A stretch of DNA of 64,000 bases from Desulfosporosinus sp. (GTDB taxonomy: Bacteria > Bacillota > Desulfitobacteriia > Desulfitobacteriales > Desulfitobacteriaceae). The translations under genes and the position numbers were made by a program. Every line of letters begins with the position of its first letter. Within the stretch, counting starts at the first letter, position 1. Under the pieces are notes generated by a model that was not told the DNA's origin, did not search any database, and worked only from the letters and a program-made list of their open reading frames with translations. The stretch spans positions 1 to 64,000 of the forward strand of contig JARLHU010000016.1 in NCBI GenBank assembly GCA_031292095.1, read 5' to 3'. Positions 1 through 7,822 of this stretch are shown here, in pieces.

Positions 1-214
1 CTAAAGTCAGGACTAATTGGTTAATCGTTGAATTAACAGGAATTGATATTAGGTTAAAACCCTGTGGTCCCAGTAAAATACCCGCCAGCAGATACAACAC
101 CACATCAGGAACCTTTATGTAATCTGCCAATTTGGCAAAAATTGCTCCTGTGATAAAAATGATAGAAAAATTTACTAAAATTTGATTGGCATTTTCAATG
201 GCGTAATTTTCCAA
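1..214 (-). CDS. Cation:proton antiporter (CPA2/KefB type), N-terminal part
   Basis: The reverse strand from position 214 reads without a stop to the window edge and gives about 71 residues. The segment contains a membrane span, then the patterns AKLADYIKVPDVVLYLLAGI and LLGPQGFN, which match the first two helices of the CPA2 monovalent cation:proton antiporter family (KefB/NapA-like). The family exchanges Na+ or K+ for protons across the cytoplasmic membrane. A TTG start at 214 is chosen because an AAGGGG ribosome binding site lies about 7 nt upstream (221-230). The rest of the gene, including any TrkA domain, lies outside the window, so ion specificity cannot be judged. The leader has an extended -10 promoter and a small hairpin. 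Confidence 0.75.
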   Translation of the reverse strand, partial: MENYAIENANQILVNFSIIFITGAIFAKLADYIKVPDVVLYLLAGILLGPQGFNLISIPVNSTINQLVLTL

Positions 215-321
215 TACTAAAACCCCTTATTTTTAAAAAATAAAATAGAGAAGTCTTGTTGAACAGACTCCTCCTAAAAAACCTTATTCAGATTTAATAA
301 CTGCAAAATCAATATATTTAC

Positions 322-330
322 ATTATAACA
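322..330 (-). promoter_or_regulatory. Extended -10 promoter for the antiporter gene
   Basis: On the reverse strand this reads TGTTATAAT, an extended -10 element (TG-N-TATAAT). It would give a leader of about 100 nt. In that leader a small hairpin (AGTCT pairing with AGACT, about 253-270) is followed by a T-rich stretch, possibly an attenuator. Confidence 0.45.
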
Positions 331-449
331 GGTTTATCATGTGGGTGCTATTTGATGGAAAATAACTTGGCTATTAATGCTCATCCCGCACAGCCTTGTT
401 CCAAAGTGCTGGATCATCTTAAAAAAGTTTAATCAGTTTAAATACTTTA

Positions 450-477
450 TTGATATCGATAATTATTGTAGTATACT
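450..477 (+). promoter_or_regulatory. Sigma-A-type promoter for truA
   Basis: A TTGATA -35 (450-455) and a TATACT -10 (472-477) are separated by 16 bp, 77 bp before the truA start. The stretch 215-449 holds the antiporter leader and no supported gene; a 25-codon ORF at 355-432 has no ribosome binding site. Confidence 0.6.
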
Positions 478-553
478 AACATGTATCCTAAATGGTCGTG
501 GTTAGTAACTAAGGTTAGGTCAGAGGTTGAAAAATAATTTAAAGGTGGCACTT

Positions 554-1291
554 ATGAGAAATTTAAAAATGATTATAGCGTACGATGGTTTCAAATACAA
601 AGGATGGCAAAAACAAAAAGATAATGATCTAACGATACAAGGGAAAATAGAAGCTGTATTATCTAAAATGACTGGAGAAGTTATACAGCTAGTGGGTTGC
701 GGAAGAACTGACGCGGGGGTGCATGCAGAAAACTACGTAGCAAATTTTCATACTAAGTGTTCTTTTAGTATAGATGCTATCTTGGATTATTTATATGAGT
801 TTTTACCGGAAGATATCGTCGTAAAAACCATTGAAAATGAAACTGAGCGATTTCATGCTAGATACAATGTAAAATCAAAAACGTACGTTTACAGAATAAA
901 TAACTCCAGATTCAGAGATGTGTTTAACCGAAAGTATACATATCACCTTGTGGAGAAACTAAATTTATCGGAAATGAGAAATGCTTCAGAGGTCTTACTT
1001 GGCAGTCATGATTTCCAGAGCTTTACTAACTCAAAAAACCGTGACAAATCTACGGTAAGAACGATTAATTATATCAATATAATTGAAAAGGATGGTCTAC
1101 TAACAATAGAAGTTAATGGAAATGGCTTCTTATTAAATATGGTAAGGATCATTGTCGGTACACTTATCGAAGTGGGTAATGGAAATTTCAAAACGAAAGA
1201 TGTTGAAAGGATATTGAAGGAAGAGAAACGTTGGGAAGCCGGACCCCTAGCTCAGGCAAAAGGCCTATGCTTAAGAGATGTCCAATATTAA
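554..1291 (+). CDS. truA: tRNA pseudouridine(38-40) synthase TruA
   Basis: TruA isomerises uridines 38-40 in the anticodon stem-loop of many tRNAs to pseudouridine. The 245-residue product has the family length. The catalytic motif GCGRTDAGVHA is present with the nucleophilic Asp at about residue 53, together with the N-terminal AYDGFKYKGWQ strand and the KTYVYRI motif near the middle. The ATG at 554 is preferred over an upstream in-frame TTG at 527 because AAAGGTGG lies 5 nt before it. The next gene starts 14 nt after the stop and carries its own AGGAGG, so the two may be co-transcribed although their functions are unrelated. Confidence 0.93.
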   Translation: MRNLKMIIAYDGFKYKGWQKQKDNDLTIQGKIEAVLSKMTGEVIQLVGCGRTDAGVHAENYVANFHTKCSFSIDAILDYLYEFLPEDIVVKTIENETERFHARYNVKSKTYVYRINNSRFRDVFNRKYTYHLVEKLNLSEMRNASEVLLGSHDFQSFTNSKNRDKSTVRTINYINIIEKDGLLTIEVNGNGFLLNMVRIIVGTLIEVGNGNFKTKDVERILKEEKRWEAGPLAQAKGLCLRDVQY

Positions 1292-1305
1292 GGAGGTTAT
1301 TGAGT

Positions 1306-2412
1306 ATGGAAAAATCAAAAGTCTATTTTACGGACTTCCACACGACGATGAAAGAAAATTTGCAGCAGAAGTTGACCCGTCTGATCAGAACAGCGGGATT
1401 TGATCAAATTGATTTTGACAAAAAATATGCCGCAATTAAGATTCATTTTGGTGAGCCGGGTAATTTGGCTTACCTGCGCCCCAATTATGCTAAAACAGTG
1501 GCGGATATTGTGACTGAGCTGGGAGGAAAACCGTTTCTGACTGATTGCAGTACTTTATATGTAGGTGGTAGAAAGAACGCACTTGACCATCTGAATACTG
1601 CTTATGTCAATGGCTTTTCTCCCTTTTCCACCGGTTGTCACGTGCTGATTGGCGATGGTTTGAAAGGTACCGATGAGGTTTTGGTTCCTGTCGAGGGCGG
1701 TGACTATGTAAAAGAGGCGAAAATCGGTCATGCGATTATGGATGCCGATATATTAATTTCTCTGACGCACTTCAAGGGACATGAACTGACAGGTTTTGGC
1801 GGTGTGTTAAAGAATATCGGTATGGGTTGCGGTTCCCGCGCAGGTAAGATGGAGATGCACAGCAGCGGAAAACCGAATGTATCCGATGAACAATGCGTAG
1901 GGTGCGGCATGTGCACTAAAATCTGCGCTCACAGTGCCATTACCTTGACAGAGCATAAGGCCTCTATTAATCATGAAAAATGTGTCGGCTGTGGTCGTTG
2001 TATTGGTATTTGTGCAATGGACGCTATACGACCGGCTTGGGATGCGTCTAATGAAATCTTGAATAAAAAAATTGCGGAATATACCTGGGCGGTACTGCAT
2101 GGACGCCCCAACTTCCACATCAGTTTGGTAGTGGATGTCTCTCCTTATTGCGACTGTCATTCGGAAAATGATGTACCGATTGTTCCAAATGTAGGGATGT
2201 TTGCGTCCTTTAATCCAGTTGCTCTAGATGTTGCGTGCGCGGATGCTGTAAACCGTCAGCCCGTCATGATCGGCAGCCTTCTAGAAAAAAGCGTCCGTGA
2301 GCACCATGATCATTTTACAGATGTTAGTCCAAATACCGACTGGAAAGTGGCAATCGACCATGCGGTAAAGTTGGGCTTAGGTAGCAAAGAATATGAGTTG
2401 ATTACGATTTAA
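1306..2412 (+). CDS. DUF362 protein with two 4Fe-4S clusters
   Basis: A 368-residue cytoplasmic protein with a DUF362 domain (residues 1-190 and about 250-368). Inserted in it is a bacterial-type ferredoxin module with two CxxCxxCxxxC motifs at residues 197-207 and 226-236, which should ligate two [4Fe-4S] clusters. DUF362 ferredoxins are common in anaerobes and are presumed electron carriers; no substrate is established. The ATG at 1306 follows a perfect AGGAGG (1291-1296); a longer reading frame from 1231 overlaps truA and is rejected. The stop overlaps the stop of the convergent SEC-C gene by a few bases, so transcription from both sides meets here without a visible terminator. Confidence 0.85.
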   Translation: MEKSKVYFTDFHTTMKENLQQKLTRLIRTAGFDQIDFDKKYAAIKIHFGEPGNLAYLRPNYAKTVADIVTELGGKPFLTDCSTLYVGGRKNALDHLNTAYVNGFSPFSTGCHVLIGDGLKGTDEVLVPVEGGDYVKEAKIGHAIMDADILISLTHFKGHELTGFGGVLKNIGMGCGSRAGKMEMHSSGKPNVSDEQCVGCGMCTKICAHSAITLTEHKASINHEKCVGCGRCIGICAMDAIRPAWDASNEILNKKIAEYTWAVLHGRPNFHISLVVDVSPYCDCHSENDVPIVPNVGMFASFNPVALDVACADAVNRQPVMIGSLLEKSVREHHDHFTDVSPNTDWKVAIDHAVKLGLGSKEYELITI

Positions 2413-3500
2413 CAAAGAAATTCGAAGTCTGAGGTATCTCCTCCTAAAATCCCGAGGAGAGTTAAAGCCGCTTCGTGGGTTGGATTATCAAAATTCTTCA
2501 TGGTGAGTAAGTCTGTCAGGACTTTAATGGCATCATCTTCTCGTCCATTGTTACTTAACATTAACGCGTAGCGGTAGCGACTTAAATAGAATGTCGGCAG
2601 AGAGGTAAAAAGATGTGTGTATTCAGCCTCTGCAGTCTCCATATTTCCCTTGCTGGCGAGGAAATCTGCCTTATCGCAGATTAGAGTTCCTTTGTCTTTC
2701 CCATCGGTCATTGAAATCAGATGATCCGCTGCTTTCAAATATTCTTGGGCAAGTTGCTCGCGGTTTTGACAAAAGAGCATATAATCTTGCCAAGCATTTT
2801 TCGAAAAATCCCTTCCCTGATAAGATTCGGCTTGGGCGATATTCTCTTTCAGGACGTTAACTGCACCGTCTAAGTCCTGATGGGTGTCCATATACTCAGC
2901 GATGTGATAGCGCGCTTCTAGTTGAAAAATTGGGTGGAGAGGATCCTCGATATTTGCGGGCGTATCAAAGATATAAGAACCAAATCCCAAGTCCATTCTT
3001 CCGGCGAGGGGGGAAACAATAAAGGCTTCCGCATAGGGCGAACAACAACGTTTAAACTTGGCACCGCTTCCGCATGGGCAGCGATCGTTGCGGCTAAGTT
3101 TGGCGATATCTGTTCCGATTAAACTAAGTCGACGAACAAAAGCTTCCTGGTCGAATGGTTGGTGCTCAGTTAATACTACCGAAAAATCATGCAGGAAGAC
3201 GTTGGCTATACAAGCCCGGGCTGCGTGTGGAGTAAGGTTTTCTTCTTTCTGTAATTTGGAATAAATCTCCTGCACGCCTACTTCGGTTTGCAGTTGGTTT
3301 TCAATAATTCCTTCAAATATGACATGAAGTACCGGATTTACCCCGTTAATCGTCAAAGTCTCTGGGTAACGATCCCTGCGTTCAAAAAGAGTCTTGACTT
3401 CAGGATGCTCATTGAGAACGGTGTTAAACCCTTTATTATCTTCCGTAAATGAAAATTCTCCCAGGTCTTCACCGTTAGAAAATGAAAATAGCTTGTGCAT
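2409..3500 (-). CDS. SEC-C motif protein with TPR-like C-terminus
   Basis: A 363-residue protein. Residues 1-120 resemble the DUF1841 fold (NPVLHVIFEGIIENQL pattern). Residues 136-153 are a SEC-C zinc-binding motif (RNDRCPCGSGAKFKRCC), as found at the end of SecA and in many stand-alone proteins. The C-terminal half is helical and looks like degenerate tetratricopeptide repeats, suggesting a protein-binding scaffold. The SEC-C motif binds zinc and often mediates contacts with proteins or the ribosome; the specific role here is unknown. The start follows a GGAGGAT ribosome binding site. The gene converges with the DUF362 gene. Two hairpins lie upstream of its start. Confidence 0.75.
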   Translation of the reverse strand: MHKLFSFSNGEDLGEFSFTEDNKGFNTVLNEHPEVKTLFERRDRYPETLTINGVNPVLHVIFEGIIENQLQTEVGVQEIYSKLQKEENLTPHAARACIANVFLHDFSVVLTEHQPFDQEAFVRRLSLIGTDIAKLSRNDRCPCGSGAKFKRCCSPYAEAFIVSPLAGRMDLGFGSYIFDTPANIEDPLHPIFQLEARYHIAEYMDTHQDLDGAVNVLKENIAQAESYQGRDFSKNAWQDYMLFCQNREQLAQEYLKAADHLISMTDGKDKGTLICDKADFLASKGNMETAEAEYTHLFTSLPTFYLSRYRYALMLSNNGREDDAIKVLTDLLTMKNFDNPTHEAALTLLGILGGDTSDFEFLC

Positions 3501-3545
3501 GACAATATCCTCCTTGACTGAAGTTAATAGTGGGATTAGAAAAAG

Positions 3546-3569
3546 ACTGCCGGGTATTCACCCGGCAGT
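3546..3569. terminator. Perfect 10-bp hairpin upstream of the SEC-C gene
   Basis: ACTGCCGGGT pairs with ACCCGGCAGT across a 4-nt loop. On the reverse strand it is followed by CTTTTTCT, so it could terminate or attenuate leftward transcription entering the SEC-C gene; the forward side has only a weak T tract. Confidence 0.55.
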
Positions 3570-3598
3570 TGTTTCTAAGGGCTACTCACTCTGACCAA

Positions 3599-3620
3599 AG
3601 GAGAGTATCTCCTGCTTTTT
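3599..3620 (+). terminator. Short hairpin with T tract
   Basis: AGGAGA and TCTCCT form a 6-bp stem with a 3-nt loop, followed by GCTTTTTCT. It may stop rightward transcription. The rest of 3621-3876 holds no supported gene; a 36-codon open stretch at about 3650-3760 lacks a start and may be a gene remnant. Confidence 0.35.
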
Positions 3621-3876
3621 CTAAGATTCCCTATTTAATAGAGTAACAGATTGTCCTTGTTACGGCAAGAGAAGACGCGAGACTAGCCAATGTTCGTCAG
3701 TTATTTTTCGCCGTGCAGATGCTATCGGGTTATGTGCTTAGGCGATCAAGGTGTTAAATAGGAATTAAGGAGCAAGTAAATTGCTTAATTAATAGATATA
3801 TATTTCCATAAATAGATGTATTAGCAGGATATTTCACCCGTCTGTCGAAGTGATGAGGTAGAAGGGAGGGATAAAG

Positions 3877-4071
3877 ATGCAATGCGAACTAACAAATAAG
3901 GACGTCCTAATTGACGTATGGAAAGAAATCAAAGACGCAAAGGATAACATTTTAAAAACAGTATATAAGTGTAGCGAATGTTACGTCGATATTACTGGTG
4001 GTAGAAAAATGTTTCAATATTGCGATAAAATGGGCGATCAAAAATGTTTATTAAAACCATATAATGATTAA
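3877..4071 (+). CDS. Small cysteine-containing protein, function unknown
   Basis: A 64-residue protein with a strong ribosome binding site (AAGGGAGGG) about 7 nt before the ATG and a clear terminator directly after the stop, so it is a convincing single-gene unit. It has five cysteines: Cys3, the CSEC pair near the middle, and two near the end (YCDKMGDQKC). A single metal (zinc) site is possible. No signal peptide or membrane segment is visible. I do not recognise the family. Confidence 0.6.
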   Translation: MQCELTNKDVLIDVWKEIKDAKDNILKTVYKCSECYVDITGGRKMFQYCDKMGDQKCLLKPYND

Positions 4072-4074
4072 GAG

Positions 4075-4097
4075 AGAGCCGAAAGGCTCTTTTTTTT
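4075..4097 (+). terminator. Rho-independent terminator
   Basis: AGAGCC, a GAAA tetraloop and GGCTCT are followed by seven T residues, three bases after the small cysteine-protein gene. Confidence 0.9.
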
Positions 4098-4126
4098 AAT
4101 CGTAATTAAACATGAGCGTAATTCTT

Positions 4127-4498
4127 CTAAATTTCTTCTGTTGGATCATCACTGACCTTATCATCCGAGGCAGCAATAGTACTAGTTTTTGTAAGAGCAC
4201 CATGACGTATCTCATAAACCAGTAGTTCCAGGTTACTAACTAAGCGTTTTCCTTTCTGAATCCAACTCTTACCGGTGTCAACCGTTACGTGAGTTTTGTC
4301 CTCAATATTTTGCCAAGCGCCTTGCGCCATGTCTTTAAGATCAAGAGCTCTGTCCCCCATTTTGTGGGCCTGACCAGCTAGATCTTGGCGCAATTCTTTT
4401 CCGCTCTTTGGAGCAAGAAGTAAGCCCATCGCAACTCCGACAAGACTTCCGAAAATAGCCGACTTAACCTTAATTCCCTTTTTGTTATTATTCATCAT
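4127..4498 (-). CDS. YtxH-domain protein
   Basis: A 123-residue protein with an N-terminal hydrophobic segment (about residues 13-27, GSLVGVAMGLLLAPKSGKEL), the hallmark of YtxH/gas-vesicle-like general stress proteins, followed by an amphipathic helical tail and an acidic C-terminus. In Bacillus, YtxH belongs to the general stress response; the biochemical role is unknown. AAAGGAG lies about 9 nt before the ATG. A second, shorter YtxH-domain gene lies at 15672-16004 on the same strand, so the window has two paralogues. Confidence 0.75.
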   Translation of the reverse strand: MMNNNKKGIKVKSAIFGSLVGVAMGLLLAPKSGKELRQDLAGQAHKMGDRALDLKDMAQGAWQNIEDKTHVTVDTGKSWIQKGKRLVSNLELLVYEIRHGALTKTSTIAASDDKVSDDPTEEI

Positions 4499-4655
4499 AT
4501 TTTACTACTCCTTTAAAATCATCTGGTTTTATTGACATGATATACTGCCTAGAAGATTATTTTGATGTGCAATTTATTATATGCTCTCCGCTGGAAAGTG
4601 CCTCTAGTGGCGGTAATAATTGATATGTTATAAGGTATTAAGCTCTGTTAATACA

Positions 4656-4664
4656 TGTTATAAT
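4656..4664 (+). promoter_or_regulatory. Extended -10 promoter
   Basis: TGTTATAAT matches an extended -10 element (TG-N-TATAAT), 55 bp upstream of the start of the small membrane protein. No good -35 is seen, which is typical of this promoter type. Confidence 0.5.
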
Positions 4665-4718
4665 AGGATAGAGCACTTGCTTCATACCAAGAATCTGTGG
4701 TTTAAGGAGGATTTTCTC

Positions 4719-4931
4719 ATGCCAAAACTATATAAAATTCTAATGTCCCTAGCGATGCTATTTATCATCGTCACAATTATAGTTTTTTCGTTTACGATCA
4801 TTCTAACGGGAGTAGCAATTGCAGGCTTATTTGGGGTTTATCGTTATTACTTCGCGAATATGAAAACAAAAAAGTTCAAAACAAAGTCGAAAGAGTACAC
4901 AACTGTCGAAGTGATCGATTTAATCAAGTGA
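4719..4931 (+). CDS. Small membrane protein, function unknown
   Basis: A 70-residue protein made mostly of one or two hydrophobic segments (about residues 5-45, rich in Ile, Val, Leu and Phe) with a basic tail containing four Lys-Thr/Lys-Phe type repeats. The start at 4719 follows TTAAGGAGG by 8 nt; an upstream in-frame start at 4620 overlaps the promoter and is rejected. The c-di-AMP riboswitch begins about 80 bp after the stop, so this gene ends upstream of that transcript's leader. Confidence 0.55.
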   Translation: MPKLYKILMSLAMLFIIVTIIVFSFTIILTGVAIAGLFGVYRYYFANMKTKKFKTKSKEYTTVEVIDLIK

Positions 4932-5011
4932 TAATGAAAACTTGACTAGCTCTTATATAAAGTGATAAACTTCACTACATGGTTTTGTAAATTGAGGACA
5001 ATTCAACTTAA

Positions 5012-5155
5012 TATCTCTCACTATCGCTTAATTCTACTTAGAAGCGGGGGAACCAATTTCTGGGGTGAATCCTTTACAAGCAAATGTTTGTGAGGGTAGG
5101 GTTACTTTTCGACCCGAATCCGTCAGCTAACTTCGTAAGCGTTGAAAGGGAGGAC
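5012..5155 (+). ncRNA. c-di-AMP riboswitch (ydaO/yuaA type)
   Basis: The leader contains the conserved blocks of the ydaO-type c-di-AMP aptamer in the right order: CGCTTAAT (5025), GCGGGGGAACC (5044), GGGGTGAATCC (5062), and CCGAATCCGTCAGCTAAC (5114) running into TCGTAAGCG. The outer helix pairs CGCTTA (5025-5030) with TAAGCG (5136-5141). In known members, c-di-AMP binding favours the downstream terminator and lowers expression. A terminator follows 59 bp later, just before the citrate synthase gene. Of the stretch 4932-5261, only 4932-5011 is unexplained. Confidence 0.93.
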
Positions 5156-5213
5156 AGGCTTGAGCATTCTGTAGCTTTGCTTTGCTGTTCTTTTGCTTTT
5201 TTCGTTAGCTGTG

Positions 5214-5246
5214 ACCCTAGACATTTTGTCTAGGGTATTTATTTTT
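5214..5246 (+). terminator. Terminator of the c-di-AMP riboswitch expression platform
   Basis: A perfect 9-bp stem (ACCCTAGAC with GTCTAGGGT, loop ATTTT) is followed by ATTTATTTTT. It ends 15 bp before the citrate synthase start, so it can only act as a leader attenuator for that gene. Confidence 0.88.
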
Positions 5247-5261
5247 AAGGGGGATATTTTG

Positions 5262-6635
5262 ATGGAAGATTACAACCCGGAACAGACTGAAGTGAAAATT
5301 CTTAACGAGTTGAGTAAGTTGGCTGAAAAAAGCAGCTTAATAAAACCTGAATTGTATAGCAAATATGCAGTTAAACGCGGGCTCCGAGATTTAGATGGGA
5401 AAGGTGTTCTCGTTGGTTTGACAGAGATTGGAGAAGTCCATTCCTATATTCTCGATGAAGGCGGAAAAATACCTATACCTGTACCTGGTCGCTTAATTTA
5501 CCGTGGTTACGATATTGTGGACCTTGTTAAAGGCTTTACAGTTGACGATCGCTTTGGGTTTGAGGAGGCTGCCTATTTGCTGCTTTTTGGACAGCTTCCG
5601 GATCCTAACTCGCAAAAGGATTTTCAACAACTTCTCGCCTCTTATCAACGGTTACCGGAGGATTTCGCTCGTGACATGATTTTAAAGGCACCCAGCAAGG
5701 ATATTATGAATACCCTGGCGAGAAGTGTTCTAGCGTTATATTCTTTTGATGACAATCCTGATGATACGTCAATGTTAAACGTTTTAAAACAATGCCTTCA
5801 GCTTATTGCCTGTTTTCCGTCCTTAGCAGTTTATGGCTATCAAGCGTTCTCTCATTATCATGGGAATCAAAGTCTGTATATTCATAGTCCGCAAGCGGAT
5901 TTAAGTATTGCTGAGAATATTCTCTCTATGTTGAGACCGGATAGCCAATACACTAAGCTGGAAGCTACCTTGCTTGATCTTGCGCTTGTGCTTCATGCCG
6001 AACATGGTGGTGGTAACAATTCATCCTTTGTGACCCATGTAGTCACTTCTACGGGTACAGATACTTACTCCGCTATGGCTGCGGCCATTGGTTCACTCAA
6101 GGGACCGCGGCATGGAGGGGCTAATATTAAGGTTGTACAAATGTTTGAAGATATTAAAGACAAGTTAAAGAACTGGGAGGACGATGAAGAAATAGAGCGC
6201 TACCTTACCCAGCTCCTTACGAAAGATGCCTTTGATCGGTCAGGTTTAATATATGGGATTGGTCACGCCGTCTACTCTATTTCGGATCCGAGGGCTGTCA
6301 TTCTGAAAGAGTATGTTGCCCAACTAGCCCGAGAAAAGGGGCTTGAAGATGAATTTAAACTCTACACCAACGTTGAAAGATTAGCTCCTCAGGTGATCGG
6401 TAAGTTCAACAAAATGTATAAGGGGGTTAGTGCCAACGTTGATTTCTATTCTGGTTTTGTTTATAGAATGCTCAATATACCCGTCGAAATGTTCACACCG
6501 ATTTTTGCCATTGCCAGAATCGTAGGCTGGAGTGCTCATCGCATTGAAGAAATTGTCAATGCTGGGAAAATCATAAGGCCTGCCTACAAGAGTGTCGCGC
6601 CCAGACGAGAATATCTTAAAATGATCGAAAGATAG
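5262..6635 (+). CDS. Citrate synthase (Si type)
   Basis: Condenses oxaloacetate with acetyl-CoA to citrate in the cytoplasm, the entry step of the TCA or glutamate-synthesis branch. The 457-residue product has the family hallmarks: AEHGGGNNSS at about 247-255, GPRHGGAN with the first catalytic His at about 284, GIGHAVY with the second at about 335, and NVDFYSG with the catalytic Asp at about 393. It is somewhat long at the N-terminus (about 60 residues before the core), as in some clostridial enzymes. A 2-methylcitrate synthase cannot be excluded by sequence. The ATG at 5262 follows AAGGGGG by 8 nt. The gene sits alone behind a c-di-AMP riboswitch and terminator. Confidence 0.9.
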   Translation: MEDYNPEQTEVKILNELSKLAEKSSLIKPELYSKYAVKRGLRDLDGKGVLVGLTEIGEVHSYILDEGGKIPIPVPGRLIYRGYDIVDLVKGFTVDDRFGFEEAAYLLLFGQLPDPNSQKDFQQLLASYQRLPEDFARDMILKAPSKDIMNTLARSVLALYSFDDNPDDTSMLNVLKQCLQLIACFPSLAVYGYQAFSHYHGNQSLYIHSPQADLSIAENILSMLRPDSQYTKLEATLLDLALVLHAEHGGGNNSSFVTHVVTSTGTDTYSAMAAAIGSLKGPRHGGANIKVVQMFEDIKDKLKNWEDDEEIERYLTQLLTKDAFDRSGLIYGIGHAVYSISDPRAVILKEYVAQLAREKGLEDEFKLYTNVERLAPQVIGKFNKMYKGVSANVDFYSGFVYRMLNIPVEMFTPIFAIARIVGWSAHRIEEIVNAGKIIRPAYKSVAPRREYLKMIER

Positions 6636-6717
6636 GTAAAATGCTACATAGACTTGTAGCATTGGTAGCACTATAAGTGATATGCTAATTGAAAACGTTA
6701 AATTGTTGGAGAAAAAA

Positions 6718-7620
6718 ATGATTAATTTTAAAGAAATAGAATTAAGTGACAAGACGTGGATAGACCTTCTTCTGGCGACAGCTGATCTGCGCGGTTGTCA
6801 TCAAAATTTCACAAACATATTTGCTTGGTCCAAAACTTATTACTATCGTGTTGCCCAAGTAAATAGTTATCTGGTGGTCAAAGGGGTTATCAATGATACT
6901 CCCTATTACTTTTATCCTGCCGGGACGGGTGATATCAAGACTGTCTTTGAGGTCATGCAGGAAGATGCCGCGTCCTGCGGTCATGACTTTGTATTAGCCG
7001 GAGTATCTCCTGAGGATAGGACAGTGATGAATCAAATGTATCTCGAACACTTCGAATATAAAGAGATGCGCGAGAGCTTTGATTATGTCTATCTGTTGGA
7101 CAAGCTGGTGTCGCTGGCAGGAAATAAACTTCACGCTAAACGCAATTATATCAACAGATTCCATAAGGAAAATCAAGACTGGAGTTTTGAACGGATCACT
7201 CCAGAAAACCTAGCTGAATGTTGGGAGATGAATCTGCGCTGGTGTCAAACCGCTCACTGTGAAAAGGATGAGATTGCCAAAGAAAGTTGCGCAGTGCGTC
7301 GTTGCTTTCAAAATTTTGCCGCTCTCGGTTTAGAGGGTGGACTTATTCGAGTAGAAGGCAAAGTGATCGCCTTTACGATGGGAGAAATATTAAGTTCTGA
7401 CACCTATGTCATTCATATTGAAAAAGCCTTTGCCAAGATAGAAGGTGCCTATCAAATGATCAATCGTGAATTCGCGGCGTTTATCCAAAAGAACTATCCT
7501 CAACTGATTTATGTGAACCGTGAAGAAGACATGGGCCTTGAGGGTTTAAGAAAGGCTAAGTTATCCTACCATCCGGATAAAATGGAGGTAAAATATCTAG
7601 CTACCTATTTCGAAGGTTAG
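6718..7620 (+). CDS. DUF2156 (LPG-synthase C-terminal-like) protein
   Basis: A 300-residue soluble protein of the DUF2156 family, which has a double GNAT fold related to the C-terminal aminoacyl-transferase domain of MprF. Visible signs are the FANIFAWS-like opening, KRNYINRF near residue 130, and the closing YVNREEDMGLEGLRKAKLSY pattern typical of the family. Stand-alone members are presumed acyl- or aminoacyl-transferases of unknown substrate. The ATG at 6718 follows TTGGAG by 7 nt; a start at 6682 lacks a ribosome binding site. The TAG stop at 7618-7620 is the first three bases of a MITE-like repeat. Confidence 0.75.
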   Translation: MINFKEIELSDKTWIDLLLATADLRGCHQNFTNIFAWSKTYYYRVAQVNSYLVVKGVINDTPYYFYPAGTGDIKTVFEVMQEDAASCGHDFVLAGVSPEDRTVMNQMYLEHFEYKEMRESFDYVYLLDKLVSLAGNKLHAKRNYINRFHKENQDWSFERITPENLAECWEMNLRWCQTAHCEKDEIAKESCAVRRCFQNFAALGLEGGLIRVEGKVIAFTMGEILSSDTYVIHIEKAFAKIEGAYQMINREFAAFIQKNYPQLIYVNREEDMGLEGLRKAKLSYHPDKMEVKYLATYFEG

Positions 7621-7777
7621 GCACATTCAAAAAAATAACGAGTCAGTATGCCAGTCTATTTTGCGCCATACTGCGTCTGTATATTCCCCTAATAGCCCCG
7701 CTATGAGGGGAATATACCTCCTTGTCTGACACAAAATATCCATGGCATCTTTGACTCGTTATTTTCTTTCATATGCC
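7620..7777. repeat. MITE-like element, family A copy 1
   Basis: A 158-bp element with GGCA/TGCC ends and about 26-bp imperfect terminal inverted repeats; the inner 14 bp (AAAATAACGAGTCA, 7632-7645, and its complement at 7752-7765) are perfect. It contains an internal 12-bp palindrome (GTATATTCCCCT at 7679 with AGGGGAATATAC ending at 7717) and codes for nothing. The left 35 bp recur almost unchanged at 16023 and 39281. Confidence 0.75.
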
Positions 7778-7822
7778 TTAAGGATATGCCAATCTAAACA
7801 ACAGATGGAGATTATAATTACG

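Noticed and set aside
355-432. 25-codon ORF between the antiporter gene and truA
   Set aside because: No ribosome binding site and no recognisable family; its end overlaps the truA promoter region.
7742-7822. Upstream extension of the Eis-like gene
   Set aside because: The extension lies inside the right end of the family A repeat, and the family alignment starts at about 7823.
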